From JBCCTJ01 sp039198585 (GTDB lineage: Bacteria; Bacteroidota; Bacteroidia; Cytophagales; Amoebophilaceae), in NCBI GenBank assembly GCA_039198585.1, contig JBCCTJ010000003.1, forward strand, positions 1 through 43,413: a stretch of 43,413 bases of DNA. Reading direction: 5' to 3'. Position 1 is the first letter of the stretch, and every line of letters begins with the position of its first letter. Both the position numbers and the translations under genes were made by a program. The notes beneath the pieces were generated by a model that ran no database searches, was not told the DNA's origin, and worked only from the letters and a program-made list of their open reading frames with translations. This document shows positions 17,897 through 26,085 of this stretch, in pieces.

Positions 17897-18724
17897 ATGG
17901 CTACAAAAAAAATCAAACCAATGACCCCAGGGCAGCGTTTCCAAATTATGCCCAATTTTTCTACTCTTACTAAAAAAAAGCCAGAAAAATCTTTATTACG
18001 TCCAGTGAAGCAAAAATCTGGTCGCAATAATCGTGGTGTTATTACTGTTCATTATCGAGGTGGTGGACATAAAAGAAAAGCACGACTTATAGATTTCTAC
18101 AGAAAAAAACATGGTGTTACAGGCGTAGTGCAAAGCATCGAATATGATCCTATGCGTACAGCATTTATCGCACTGATCTACTATGAAGATGGAGTAAAGT
18201 CTTATATTATAGCCCCAGAAGGTCTTGCAGTAGGAGCTAAAATTATAGCAGGGGATCAAGTAAGTCCAGAAGTAGGTAATGCCATGCGTTTACGCTCACT
18301 GCCTTTGGGAACTTTTATACACAATATTGAGCTGAATCCTGGAAGCGGGGCAGCTTGTGTGCGCAGTGCTGGTGGTTATGCGCAATTGGTAGCCCGTGAG
18401 GGTAAATATGCCACTGTTAAGCTTCCCTCAGGAGAAATGCGTATGATCAATAAGGAATGTATGGCAACAGTAGGTGTTGTTTCTAATGGTGATCATAATC
18501 GAATTATTTTAGGGAAAGCAGGCCGTATGAGATGGCTAGGTAGACGTCCACGCACACGACAAGTAGCAACTAATGCAGTAGATGGTAGCATGGGAGGAGG
18601 TGAAGGAAAATCATCAGGCGGACAGCCAAGAGCTAGAAGAGGACGCTGTATTTATTCTAAAGGACAAAAAACAAGAAAGCGCAATAAATATTCTGATAAG
18701 ATGATTATTAAAAAACGTAAATAA
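17897..18724 (+). CDS. rplB: 50S ribosomal protein L2, with unusual C-terminal loop
   Basis: 275 residues, the usual length. The RNA-binding core is normal (TVHYRGGGHKRKARLIDF, GDHNRIILGKAGRMRWLGRRPRTR). In the C-terminal loop next to the peptidyl transferase centre, Bacteroidota normally have GVAMNPVDHPMGGGEG. Here the sequence is QVATNAVDGSMGGGEG, so the histidine equal to E. coli His229 is Gly230, and Pro is Ser. The rest of the tail (KSSGGQPRARRG and the basic end KMIIKKRK) is typical. The gene is otherwise intact and sits in the operon; the stop TAA overlaps the ATG of rpsS by one base (18724). Confidence 0.97.
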   Translation: MATKKIKPMTPGQRFQIMPNFSTLTKKKPEKSLLRPVKQKSGRNNRGVITVHYRGGGHKRKARLIDFYRKKHGVTGVVQSIEYDPMRTAFIALIYYEDGVKSYIIAPEGLAVGAKIIAGDQVSPEVGNAMRLRSLPLGTFIHNIELNPGSGAACVRSAGGYAQLVAREGKYATVKLPSGEMRMINKECMATVGVVSNGDHNRIILGKAGRMRWLGRRPRTRQVATNAVDGSMGGGEGKSSGGQPRARRGRCIYSKGQKTRKRNKYSDKMIIKKRK

Positions 18725-18993
18725 TGGCTAGATCAAAAAAAAAAGGGCCTTATGTAGCTCACTATTTGCAAAAAAAACTGGACAAGCTAAATGAAGCTAA
18801 TAAAAAAGAGACGATTAAAACTTGGTCAAGAGGCTCTACAATTACTTTGGATTTTGTAGGGCACACTTTCTTGGTACATAATGGCAAAAAATTTGTTCCT
18901 TTTTTTGCGGATGAGAATACCTTAGACCACAAACTTGGTGAATTCGCAGAAACACGCAAATTTGGTGGCCATAGTAGTAAGAAAAAGAAATAA
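18724..18993 (+). CDS. rpsS: 30S ribosomal protein S19
   Basis: 89 residues. RSKKKGPYVAHYLQKKLDKL, WSRGSTITLDFVGHTFLVHNGKKFVPF, then MDHKLGEFAETR in the form LDHKLGEFAETRKFGGH. Standard head protein of the small subunit that forms a bridge with L5 and contacts S13. The start overlaps the rplB stop by one base. Confidence 0.97.
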   Translation: MARSKKKGPYVAHYLQKKLDKLNEANKKETIKTWSRGSTITLDFVGHTFLVHNGKKFVPFFADENTLDHKLGEFAETRKFGGHSSKKKK

Positions 18994-19004
18994 AATAAAC
19001 AGTT

Positions 19005-19487
19005 ATGGAAGCTATCGCAAAACACAATAAAGTTACCATGTCTGCTAGGAAAGCGCGTCTTGTAGCTAACTTAGTTCGTGGTATGGAAGTCCAGCAAGCC
19101 CTTTCTGTGCTTAAGAATAAACCTCAAAAAGCTAGCCCAATTATTTATAAGCTTTTGCTTTCAGCTATCAATAATTGGACACAAAAACAGGGAGATCTTA
19201 CTGCTCAAAAAAATACTACATTATATATCAAAGAAATATTTGTCAATATAGGAAAGGTACTCAAAAGAATACAACCTGCTCCGCAGGGACGTGCACATCC
19301 TATTAGAAAACCAAGCTGTCATATCAATATAGTAGTTACTGATCGTTCTGTTATACCTTTGCAAACAATCAAGAGCACACTCATATCCAAACAAAAAGAG
19401 GAAGTAATGGTATCAAAAGCAACCAACAAAAAGAAGGTAAGTGAATCTAAAGAAAAAAAAGCACCTAAAAAAACTACTGAATCTTAA
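19005..19487 (+). CDS. rplV: 50S ribosomal protein L22 with Lys-rich C-terminal extension
   Basis: 160 residues. Core L22 motifs are MSARKARLVANLVRG, IYKLLLSAINNW and the tunnel hairpin region KVLKRIQPAPQGRAHPIRKPSCHI. The family core is about 110-130 residues; here a further 30 residues rich in Lys, Ser, Thr and Glu (KKKVSESKEKKAPKK) are added. The hairpin lines the exit tunnel in known ribosomes. Such low-complexity tails are seen in several Bacteroidota r-proteins, so I make no special claim. rpsC begins 3 nt downstream. Confidence 0.96.
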   Translation: MEAIAKHNKVTMSARKARLVANLVRGMEVQQALSVLKNKPQKASPIIYKLLLSAINNWTQKQGDLTAQKNTTLYIKEIFVNIGKVLKRIQPAPQGRAHPIRKPSCHINIVVTDRSVIPLQTIKSTLISKQKEEVMVSKATNKKKVSESKEKKAPKKTTES

Positions 19488-19490
19488 AAA

Positions 19491-20177
19491 ATGGGACAAA
19501 AAGTAAACACGATCGCTTTTAGGCTTGGCACAATACGTGGATGGGAGTCTAACTGGTACGCCAATAAAAAAGATTTTGCAAAAAAATTTCACGAAGATAT
19601 TATTATCCGATCTTTTATTAATAAGCAAGCTCCACAGCGTATCATTTCCAAAATTGTGATAGAGCGTACTCTGCAAGTCATTACCATTACTATTCACACA
19701 GCAAGGCCAGGTATTCTTATTGGCCCTAATGGTTCTAAGGTACAAGAGCTAAAACAGGCTATTAAAAAGAAGCTAGGCAAGGAAGTCCGTCTCAATATCT
19801 ATGAGGTTAAGAATGAGGATATGGATGCTATATTGGTGGCTAAAAACATTGCTGCTCAGCTAGAGGCCCGAGCTTCTTATAAAAGGGTAGCTATGCGTAC
19901 AGTAGAAAATATAGCGCGTCAGGGCATTGGTATACAAGTGCGTCTTGCGGGCCGACTAGGTGGCGCAGAAATAGCACGCAAAGAAGAGTATAAAAAAAGG
20001 AGGATACCTCGACATACTTTGCGAGCTGATATTGACTTCGGGATGGCAGAAGCAGTAACAACTTATGGAAAAATAGGCATCAAAGTTTGGCTTTATAAAA
20101 CAGATGTTTATGGAAAAAGAGACCTGTCACTCAACGTTCCATTTACTAAGCATGCAAAACGAAAACCCAAGAGATAG
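19491..20177 (+). CDS. rpsC: 30S ribosomal protein S3
   Basis: 228 residues. N-terminal NTIAFRLGTIRGWESNWYA (family GFRLG..R.W.S.WYA), KH domain HTARPGILIGPNGSKVQEL, then the C-terminal domain with ARQGIGIQVRLAGRLGGAEIAR, TLRADIDFG and GKIGIKVWLYK. Forms part of the mRNA entry pore. In most bacteria rplP (L16) follows; here dut follows and even overlaps its last 26 nt, so the S10 operon ends here. Confidence 0.97.
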   Translation: MGQKVNTIAFRLGTIRGWESNWYANKKDFAKKFHEDIIIRSFINKQAPQRIISKIVIERTLQVITITIHTARPGILIGPNGSKVQELKQAIKKKLGKEVRLNIYEVKNEDMDAILVAKNIAAQLEARASYKRVAMRTVENIARQGIGIQVRLAGRLGGAEIARKEEYKKRRIPRHTLRADIDFGMAEAVTTYGKIGIKVWLYKTDVYGKRDLSLNVPFTKHAKRKPKR

Positions 20178-20622
20178 CTATAGCGAGCAAAGAGTTACTG
20201 TACGTAACGAGTCGCGCAGTCCCCTTCCTGAATATAAGACCAGCCATGCAGCAGGCATGGATATAAGCGCTTTTTTAAGGCAACCTGTTAGTCTTGCTCC
20301 TGGTGAGAGAAAACTAATTGGTACAGGAATTTATATGGCACTTCCATCTGGATTTGAAGCTCAGATTAGATCGCGTAGTGGATTAGCTTATCACAATGGA
20401 ATCATAGTTTTGAACAGTCCGGGGACTATTGATGCTGATTATAGAGGAGAAATCAAAGTTTTGTTGATCAATGTATCTGATCAAGTCTTTATCATCCAAG
20501 ATGGAGATAGAATAGCCCAGCTAGTAGTGGTCCCCTACACAAGAGTAGCTTGGCTACCAACAAAAGTATTGCCAGATAGTAGTAGAGGAGCAAAAGGATT
20601 TGGTAGTACAGGTGTAAGGTGA
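20152..20622 (+). CDS. dut: dUTP diphosphatase (dUTPase)
   Basis: 156 residues from ATG 20152. The longer frame from 20104 would overlap rpsC by 74 nt, the inner start by 26 nt. All five trimeric dUTPase motifs are present in order: HAAGMDISA (1), RSRSGLAYHNGI (2), GTIDADYRGEIKV with the catalytic Asp (3), GDRIAQLVV (4) and RGAKGFGSTG (5). It hydrolyses dUTP to dUMP and pyrophosphate, keeping uracil out of DNA and feeding thymidylate synthesis. The overlap with rpsC means it is probably expressed with the ribosomal operon. Confidence 0.95.
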   Translation: MQNENPRDSYSEQRVTVRNESRSPLPEYKTSHAAGMDISAFLRQPVSLAPGERKLIGTGIYMALPSGFEAQIRSRSGLAYHNGIIVLNSPGTIDADYRGEIKVLLINVSDQVFIIQDGDRIAQLVVVPYTRVAWLPTKVLPDSSRGAKGFGSTGVR

Positions 20623-20654
20623 TTTGCATAAAGCTTGCATATCTTGTATATTTG
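20623..20654 (+). promoter_or_regulatory. Bacteroidota-type promoter for the three-gene envelope-type operon
   Basis: TTTG (20623-20626), 20 nt, TATATTTG (20647-20654): a full consensus match starting immediately after the dut stop (20622). The start would fall near 20661, only about 10 nt before the ATG at 20672. Confidence 0.75.
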
Positions 20655-20671
20655 GGGATTAATTAAAAAAA

Positions 20672-21307
20672 ATGACCAGCAAAGAAATAAATAACCAAAG
20701 GAAAAATAGTAGTCACAAAAACCTTTCTATAGCGAATATAGCAGCGGGTATTGCTATGATCAGTCTTGCTTTAAATATCTATTTGATGAGAAATAAGCAG
20801 CCTAGAGTTATGTTTTATAATCAGGATGAAATAATCGCAAATATTATCAGTGAGGCGGAAAAACAAGCACGTAGCTATACTGAAGGAATGGGTAAAGAGT
20901 TACTTTATATCAAGAAAAAAGTAGAAGATGACCAAAAACTACTCCAAAAAGAAAATGTTAGAAAGTCGAAAGTGGAAGCTCGTATTAAGCGCAATAGTCA
21001 AGTCTTCTACAGTAAGCTAGAAGTCTATAAAAGATCTTACAATGAAGTAGCCACAAAAGCTAAAATAAAGCTAATGAAAGACTTTGAGAGAACTGTCAAA
21101 AACATAAAAGAAAAAGAGGGTTACAGAAGCATTATAGGAGTAGGTGGTATACCTGATATGATACATGAAAAAGATCATCTTACAAACGAAATTCTTTTAA
21201 GAATTGGTATAGAAAAGAAGAAGAAGACAGACAAACAAGCAACAAGTGAAGAAAAAGAAACATCAAGTAATCAGGAAAATTCTAAAGAAGGAGAGCGAGC
21301 AAAATAG
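20672..21307 (+). CDS. Membrane-anchored coiled-coil protein, unknown function
   Basis: 211 residues. A membrane segment lies at about residues 22-39 (IAAGIAMISLALNIYLM). It is followed by a long charged helix (about residues 50-160) with heptad-like spacing, and a Lys/Glu/Ser-rich tail. I recognise no domain. One membrane pass would place the helix either in the periplasm or the cytoplasm; the basic N terminus (TSKEINNQRKNSSHKN) suggests the N terminus is inside and the helix outside. First gene of a three-gene run with a SurA-like chaperone and the 996-residue solenoid; the next gene starts 1 nt after its stop (or overlaps, if ATG 21246 is used). Confidence 0.7.
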   Translation: MTSKEINNQRKNSSHKNLSIANIAAGIAMISLALNIYLMRNKQPRVMFYNQDEIIANIISEAEKQARSYTEGMGKELLYIKKKVEDDQKLLQKENVRKSKVEARIKRNSQVFYSKLEVYKRSYNEVATKAKIKLMKDFERTVKNIKEKEGYRSIIGVGGIPDMIHEKDHLTNEILLRIGIEKKKKTDKQATSEEKETSSNQENSKEGERAK

Positions 21308-21308
21308 C

Positions 21309-22361
21309 GTGTCTGTTTGCTTTCCATCCTGTTATAAGCATAAAAGAAAGCAGACTGGATATCTTTTTGCTATTCTAATCTTACTGCTTTTTCGTAGTCC
21401 TCATATCGCTCAAAGTCAAAACAATCTTAGTATTATAGCGCTAGTAGATAAAGAACCTATTACTACAGCAGATATAGCAATTTACAGGATAGAAAAAGGC
21501 AACTCGATAACGAAGAAAGAAGCTCTAAAAGCACTTATAGTTCGCAAGTTACTACTCTCATGCGCCCATAAGTCTGGCTTTACAGATATTCAATCTTTGG
21601 ATCCAGCTACTTTTAGACAAGTAGTAGACAAAGAACTAGCAAAGATAGACTTAACCCATGCTTCCACTGCTAATATCCAGGAAGTCAGAAAAATGATCGT
21701 TCAAAAAGTAAAAGAAGTATTACAAATACACTTCTTTCTTGAAAGTATTACTACTAAACGAACGATCACCTATAATCAAGTACGACTCTTTTACTTTAAG
21801 GAAGCACACGAAAATCGTTTACCTAAGGTAGAGCATCAAGTTGTCTTAGAGCAGATCATATATATACCTAAGAATAAAAATTTTGAGAAAGAGATATCTT
21901 CTATTCAAAAAAATATTTGTGATCCTCTCCGCAGTCAAAAAATATCCTTTGAGCAAGCTGAGAAAATACTCACTAATCATAAGCCCTATCAACGCTATTA
22001 CCGTACTCATAAAGGCGATTATGTATGGGCAGCAAAAAATATACCGCCCACTATTATCCAGCACTTTGCAAAGCCCATTACAGAATGGAAAGAGGGAGAT
22101 ACTTCTCAACCCCACCTTGTCAGGCTTACATCAGGTCAAAAAGCTATTCGGATTTTCTATGTTAAGAAAGTGAGACAGCCTCATGTAGCTAATCTAGAAG
22201 ACTACGAAATTATTCTTAATTTGTCACTTGAAGACAAGAAAGCACAAATGGCTAATGCGTGGATTAAAAATAAAGTGGAGACGCTAGTTACTATTTATGA
22301 TGATGCCTATGCTAATCTCTTCAGGGATGGTCAATACCTCCATACACTTTTTGAAACATGA
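21309..22361 (+). CDS. SurA-like periplasmic chaperone / peptidyl-prolyl isomerase
   Basis: 350 residues from GTG 21309; ATG 21246 in the same frame would add 21 residues but overlaps the previous gene and gives a poorer signal peptide. A signal peptide (YLFAILILLLFRSPHIAQSQ) is followed by LSIIALVDKEPITTADIAIYRIE, the SurA N-terminal pattern (I.AVV...ITR..L). The middle resembles a degenerate parvulin region (HQVVLEQIIYIPK, then KGDYVWAAK). The C-terminal NLEDYEIILNLSLEDKKAQMANAWIKNK is the helix typical of Bacteroidota SurA. It would assist folding of outer membrane or secreted proteins. The isomerase active site looks poorly conserved. The stop overlaps the start of the 996-residue gene by 4 nt (ATGA). 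Confidence 0.7.
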   Translation: MSVCFPSCYKHKRKQTGYLFAILILLLFRSPHIAQSQNNLSIIALVDKEPITTADIAIYRIEKGNSITKKEALKALIVRKLLLSCAHKSGFTDIQSLDPATFRQVVDKELAKIDLTHASTANIQEVRKMIVQKVKEVLQIHFFLESITTKRTITYNQVRLFYFKEAHENRLPKVEHQVVLEQIIYIPKNKNFEKEISSIQKNICDPLRSQKISFEQAEKILTNHKPYQRYYRTHKGDYVWAAKNIPPTIIQHFAKPITEWKEGDTSQPHLVRLTSGQKAIRIFYVKKVRQPHVANLEDYEIILNLSLEDKKAQMANAWIKNKVETLVTIYDDAYANLFRDGQYLHTLFET

Positions 22362-25348
22362 ACAACCTATTTTTATATTTATTTTTATGCATTAGCACAT
22401 TTCCTTTATGTGGCAAGCTGTTAAATACAAAATATAATATTAAACAAGTAAAAAGTAGTTTATCTCTTGATAAAAAAGTGCTTCGTGCTCACGCTCAGTC
22501 TACTAAAAAAAGAAAGATACTCATAGCCATAGGATGTATTCTACTAATCCCTCTTTATTTATTTTTGTTTAAACTTTTTTTGATCCTCAACAGAAGTGCA
22601 AAAAACAAGATCAGCGAGGATATGTTTAGACAGGCTTTCGTTGATGCTCTCAACTCACAGCCTATAGAGTTAAACAATTTTAGAGAAATACGCAGTCAAG
22701 TAGACAGTGACGTACTGAATCACACTGCTATCAATAATTATCCTAATGCCTTGATGATGGCGATTGATAGTGATACAGTGAGTCAAGAATTATTCAAGAT
22801 ACTAGTAGATGATGGTGCCCAAGCAGCTAAGGTAGAAGTAACCCCAGATATATTCAGATCCGTTATCAAGAACGTAATTACATCCACTAATTCTGCATAC
22901 CTCTTAGAAGACATATTGCATCACTGTAGCAGTGATTTGATAGCAGAAACCTTGCTTGAAGACTTGGTAGTCCTACCTGGATATAAAGGTACAGCACTGG
23001 ATATAGCCATTGCCAGTGTACTATTTTTCCCCTTACAAGCTAAAGCTGTGATAAGTATTCTACTCAGTAGGCAAGACGATATAGTGAAGCAACTTAATGC
23101 TACAGAACAAGGTTTGCGTAGAGCAGTATGGTTAGTGTTGCAGGAACCAGATCAATACATTGATCATCTAGAACGCATCTGTAAAGAAGCATCTTCTGAC
23201 TTGCTCCATCGCACTATTTTCCCTAAATCAGGTTTTGATTCACACGACTATTCAGACAATAAAAGAGAAATTACACTACTCGAGTTAGCTGCTACTAAAG
23301 TATATACTGAGGCATATAAGCCTGATAATGCTTATAAACGGATTCTTGACTTATTGGTCAATAATGAGGCAATATTGGCCAAACTTCCTATTTCTGAAGT
23401 AGCCACTATGACTATCCTGCATACTATGGGGGTAGATGACTTGCATGACGACTGTCTATCTTGGCTCAAAAAAATGCTAAAAAAAGCATCTTCAGGTATA
23501 CTAAGCAAAGTGCTAGAGAAGATCATATTGCTACCTGATTTTGAAGAGAGTATACTCAATCTATTATTGAACAGAGAAGATAGCCAGCAATCTCTTGTGG
23601 CTACCGAAAGGACTTTTCATACTATCATCGAACGTATAATAAGACAAGGTAAATTTCAGTATATACCACTTTTAAGAAAGCTATTTGACCATGGAGCGAT
23701 TGATAGTAGTTTATTGACCAGACAGATATTTAATCAAAGCAAAGAATCTGTTTTACCCTATATTCATAGAGAAGTAACTTACAGATATATTTTCTCTCAA
23801 AATGATAGAGAAGTTATTAACCTATTGCTACAACAAAATAGAGATCATAGTCTATTATTTACACATGACGCCAAAGGCTTCTACTCGGCTGTATTACTTG
23901 CAGATATGGATAAGAGTTACACCAGCTATCTTACCAATCTCTTAATCCATGTAGACGATAGCGTGTTATATCTTGGATTATTTTCTGATATAGATGAAAA
24001 AAATCCACAAACTGCCTTTGAATATGCCGTTAACAAAAACAAAAAAAATATTTTAGAGGCTATTCTAACGAAAAAAAGCTATCGAGAGAAATTATTCACG
24101 AAGGACTCATTAGGTTTTCAGCATGCAGTACAGGCAGCAGTTATCACCTCCTCATACAAAGATAAACTAAAAGAAATTTATTCGAGTGATAGATCTTTAC
24201 TTCAAAAGCTTCTCTTTGGTGATCAAAATAATCAGACAGCTTTAGATTATTTTATCAGCAAGTCTAGTCCTACTGGTATCGAAGCCCTTCTAAGTGACAT
24301 TACATATAAGAAGAGGGAAATTCATGATACGCCAGAAGGATTTAAAAGAGCTGTAGAAGTAGCAGTAGTCAATCACTCTTATTTAGCAGACTTGCAGGAG
24401 GTATGCAAAGAAAAAGATAATCAATTCCTAGACCAGCGACTATTTGATACTAATCGATCCTATAGAGTCGAAGACTATCAAAATCAACTTTATGATAGTG
24501 AAGATAGTGACAATCCTTATGCAGAGGAAATAAAAGTGCCTAATAAAAATCGAGTAAAAGGGAGGTCTGCATTAGATTATGCGATTGCAAAAGAATCGAC
24601 TTCCGTTGTCAATATTTTATTGGAATTACCCAGCTATCAAGCTCATGCACTCAACCCTAATACTAACTTAGGTTTCCAAAGATTAATACTCATTCCTATC
24701 TTTAACCCAAGTTATCTCGAAGAGCTAAAACGTGTACGTCCTGAGCTTACTGGATCAATGTTACGTAAAAAACTATTTGCAATCCAATCATCAGCTTTGG
24801 GTAAGGTACTATATCTTTTAAGTGAGGCGTTACCATACCGGTCAATGCTGCCAGAAAGAGTCAGTAACCTTAAAAAAATAGTTGATATTTTGCTTGATGA
24901 CCAAAACAGTAGTGACCTGAATGGAGTTACTGATGATGGCCTAAAGCAAGCGATTTTTAATGCTAAAAATTTTCAAGATTTTGACCTACTCACAAAAGTA
25001 CTTGCTAAAACGCCAGCAACTATACTAAATAGCAAATGCTATTACGACGCATTCTCTAAAAGGCCTCTGGAGTATGTTGTTAACCAAGGGTTAAAAGATA
25101 TCTTTAATATTTTGTTCAGTGAAAGAGCTACGTATCCAAAACCTAAAGTAACTTTGAGGGCATTTAAACTTGCTGTGAGCCGAGCTATCTGGGATACCAA
25201 TAATCATGATAAACTTTATATCCTTCAAGAAATTGTGAATAAGATAGATAATAAAAGCTGGTTAGAAAAGAAAATAGAAAATGGCAAAACAGCGCTAAAA
25301 ATGGCAGAAAATCATCGAGCTATTTTAGCTATTCTTCAAGGGGTATGA
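22358..25348 (+). CDS. Membrane-anchored ankyrin-like solenoid protein with ~68-residue double-hairpin repeats
   Basis: 996 residues. Residues 1-20 are a signal peptide (LFLYLFLCISTFPLCG). A basic linker leads to a membrane segment at about 51-73 (ILIAIGCILLIPLYLFLF). From about residue 85 to the end is a chain of roughly ten helical units, each with an ankyrin-like hairpin (TALDYAI....I..LL...Y) and a second hairpin (GF..AV..AV...SYL..L......LL...LF). The repeats are divergent and I recognise no standard family beyond ankyrin-like. A paralogue in decay is at 9114-11174. Such proteins may bind host or envelope proteins (inference). The ATGA overlap with the SurA-like gene indicates translational coupling. 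Confidence 0.75.
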   Translation: MNNLFLYLFLCISTFPLCGKLLNTKYNIKQVKSSLSLDKKVLRAHAQSTKKRKILIAIGCILLIPLYLFLFKLFLILNRSAKNKISEDMFRQAFVDALNSQPIELNNFREIRSQVDSDVLNHTAINNYPNALMMAIDSDTVSQELFKILVDDGAQAAKVEVTPDIFRSVIKNVITSTNSAYLLEDILHHCSSDLIAETLLEDLVVLPGYKGTALDIAIASVLFFPLQAKAVISILLSRQDDIVKQLNATEQGLRRAVWLVLQEPDQYIDHLERICKEASSDLLHRTIFPKSGFDSHDYSDNKREITLLELAATKVYTEAYKPDNAYKRILDLLVNNEAILAKLPISEVATMTILHTMGVDDLHDDCLSWLKKMLKKASSGILSKVLEKIILLPDFEESILNLLLNREDSQQSLVATERTFHTIIERIIRQGKFQYIPLLRKLFDHGAIDSSLLTRQIFNQSKESVLPYIHREVTYRYIFSQNDREVINLLLQQNRDHSLLFTHDAKGFYSAVLLADMDKSYTSYLTNLLIHVDDSVLYLGLFSDIDEKNPQTAFEYAVNKNKKNILEAILTKKSYREKLFTKDSLGFQHAVQAAVITSSYKDKLKEIYSSDRSLLQKLLFGDQNNQTALDYFISKSSPTGIEALLSDITYKKREIHDTPEGFKRAVEVAVVNHSYLADLQEVCKEKDNQFLDQRLFDTNRSYRVEDYQNQLYDSEDSDNPYAEEIKVPNKNRVKGRSALDYAIAKESTSVVNILLELPSYQAHALNPNTNLGFQRLILIPIFNPSYLEELKRVRPELTGSMLRKKLFAIQSSALGKVLYLLSEALPYRSMLPERVSNLKKIVDILLDDQNSSDLNGVTDDGLKQAIFNAKNFQDFDLLTKVLAKTPATILNSKCYYDAFSKRPLEYVVNQGLKDIFNILFSERATYPKPKVTLRAFKLAVSRAIWDTNNHDKLYILQEIVNKIDNKSWLEKKIENGKTALKMAENHRAILAILQGV

Positions 25349-25434
25349 TAAGTGAGGTAAACTTTCTTCATTCATTCAAGGAAATAAAATATCCACTATT
25401 TACCCAAAATGTAGGTAAAAATTCTGCTCCTTCT

Positions 25435-25458
25435 GAAAAAAGATTAAATTTTTTAATC
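25435..25458 (-). terminator. Candidate intrinsic terminator (minus strand)
   Basis: Stem GATTAAA/TTTAATC with a 3-nt loop. On the minus strand it is followed by a run of six T (the complement of AAAAAA at 25436-25441). It would stop minus-strand transcription coming out of the IS graveyard or rnpB before it reaches the solenoid gene. Confidence 0.45.
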
Positions 25459-25559
25459 ATAATTAAAAAACAAATCAAGTACCATGGGAAGGGATAAAAC
25501 AACAAGTTGTGGAACGACAAGAATATCTAAAAGTGCAAAAAGGCAGGCAAGACATGGGC

Positions 25560-26085
25560 AATGGTAGTTAGCCTAAATTATTCAAACTAATCGATACACA
25601 GAAAAATCAGCCTAATCAACTATGCGTTCTATTGTATCAAAGAGGATTATCTACACGTGACGTAACAGGTATCATGGAAGAATTTTCTGGAGAATCCATG
25701 ATTAAAGATACCATTAGCAATTTACCCTCAAGCTTCCATGACATATGAAAAAAGTGCGAAAAAAGACCGTTAGATACTTATTACAAGGTTATCTATTGTG
25801 ATGCTCTTTACACACTAAGTTGAAACAAGTTAATAGTTATAGCAAACAAGCCGTACATATTATTTATGGTGTTAAAGATGACAGTACAAGACAGGCTACT
25901 TCTACTAGAGGTCAATCCAACAGAGAGAAGGAAGGTAACTACCCAAGCTGATCTCACTGCTTATTAGACATCAGTAACAACGAAACAAAAGAGCTCCTAA
26001 CTATGAGAACATAGCTCAAAAAGAGCGTACTTGATTTTGGCTGAAAATATTAGACAACCTTAAAAATATTATTGACACAGTTAAT
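25560..26085 (+). mobile_element. IS256-family transposase remnant (central part)
   Basis: Plus-strand fragments in several frames read LCVLLYQRGLSTRDVTGIM (family: LYARGMSTRDI), then KRPLDTYYKVIYCDAL (family: RPLDAVYPIVYLDAL, carrying the first catalytic Asp), then KQAVHIIYGVKDD and EVNPTERR. Frameshifts and stops are frequent, so it is dead. It abuts the truncated IS5-like copy 2, and it may have replaced that element's missing 3' half. The tail of an IS256 transposase is at 1-171, but that is a different part of the protein. Confidence 0.65.
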
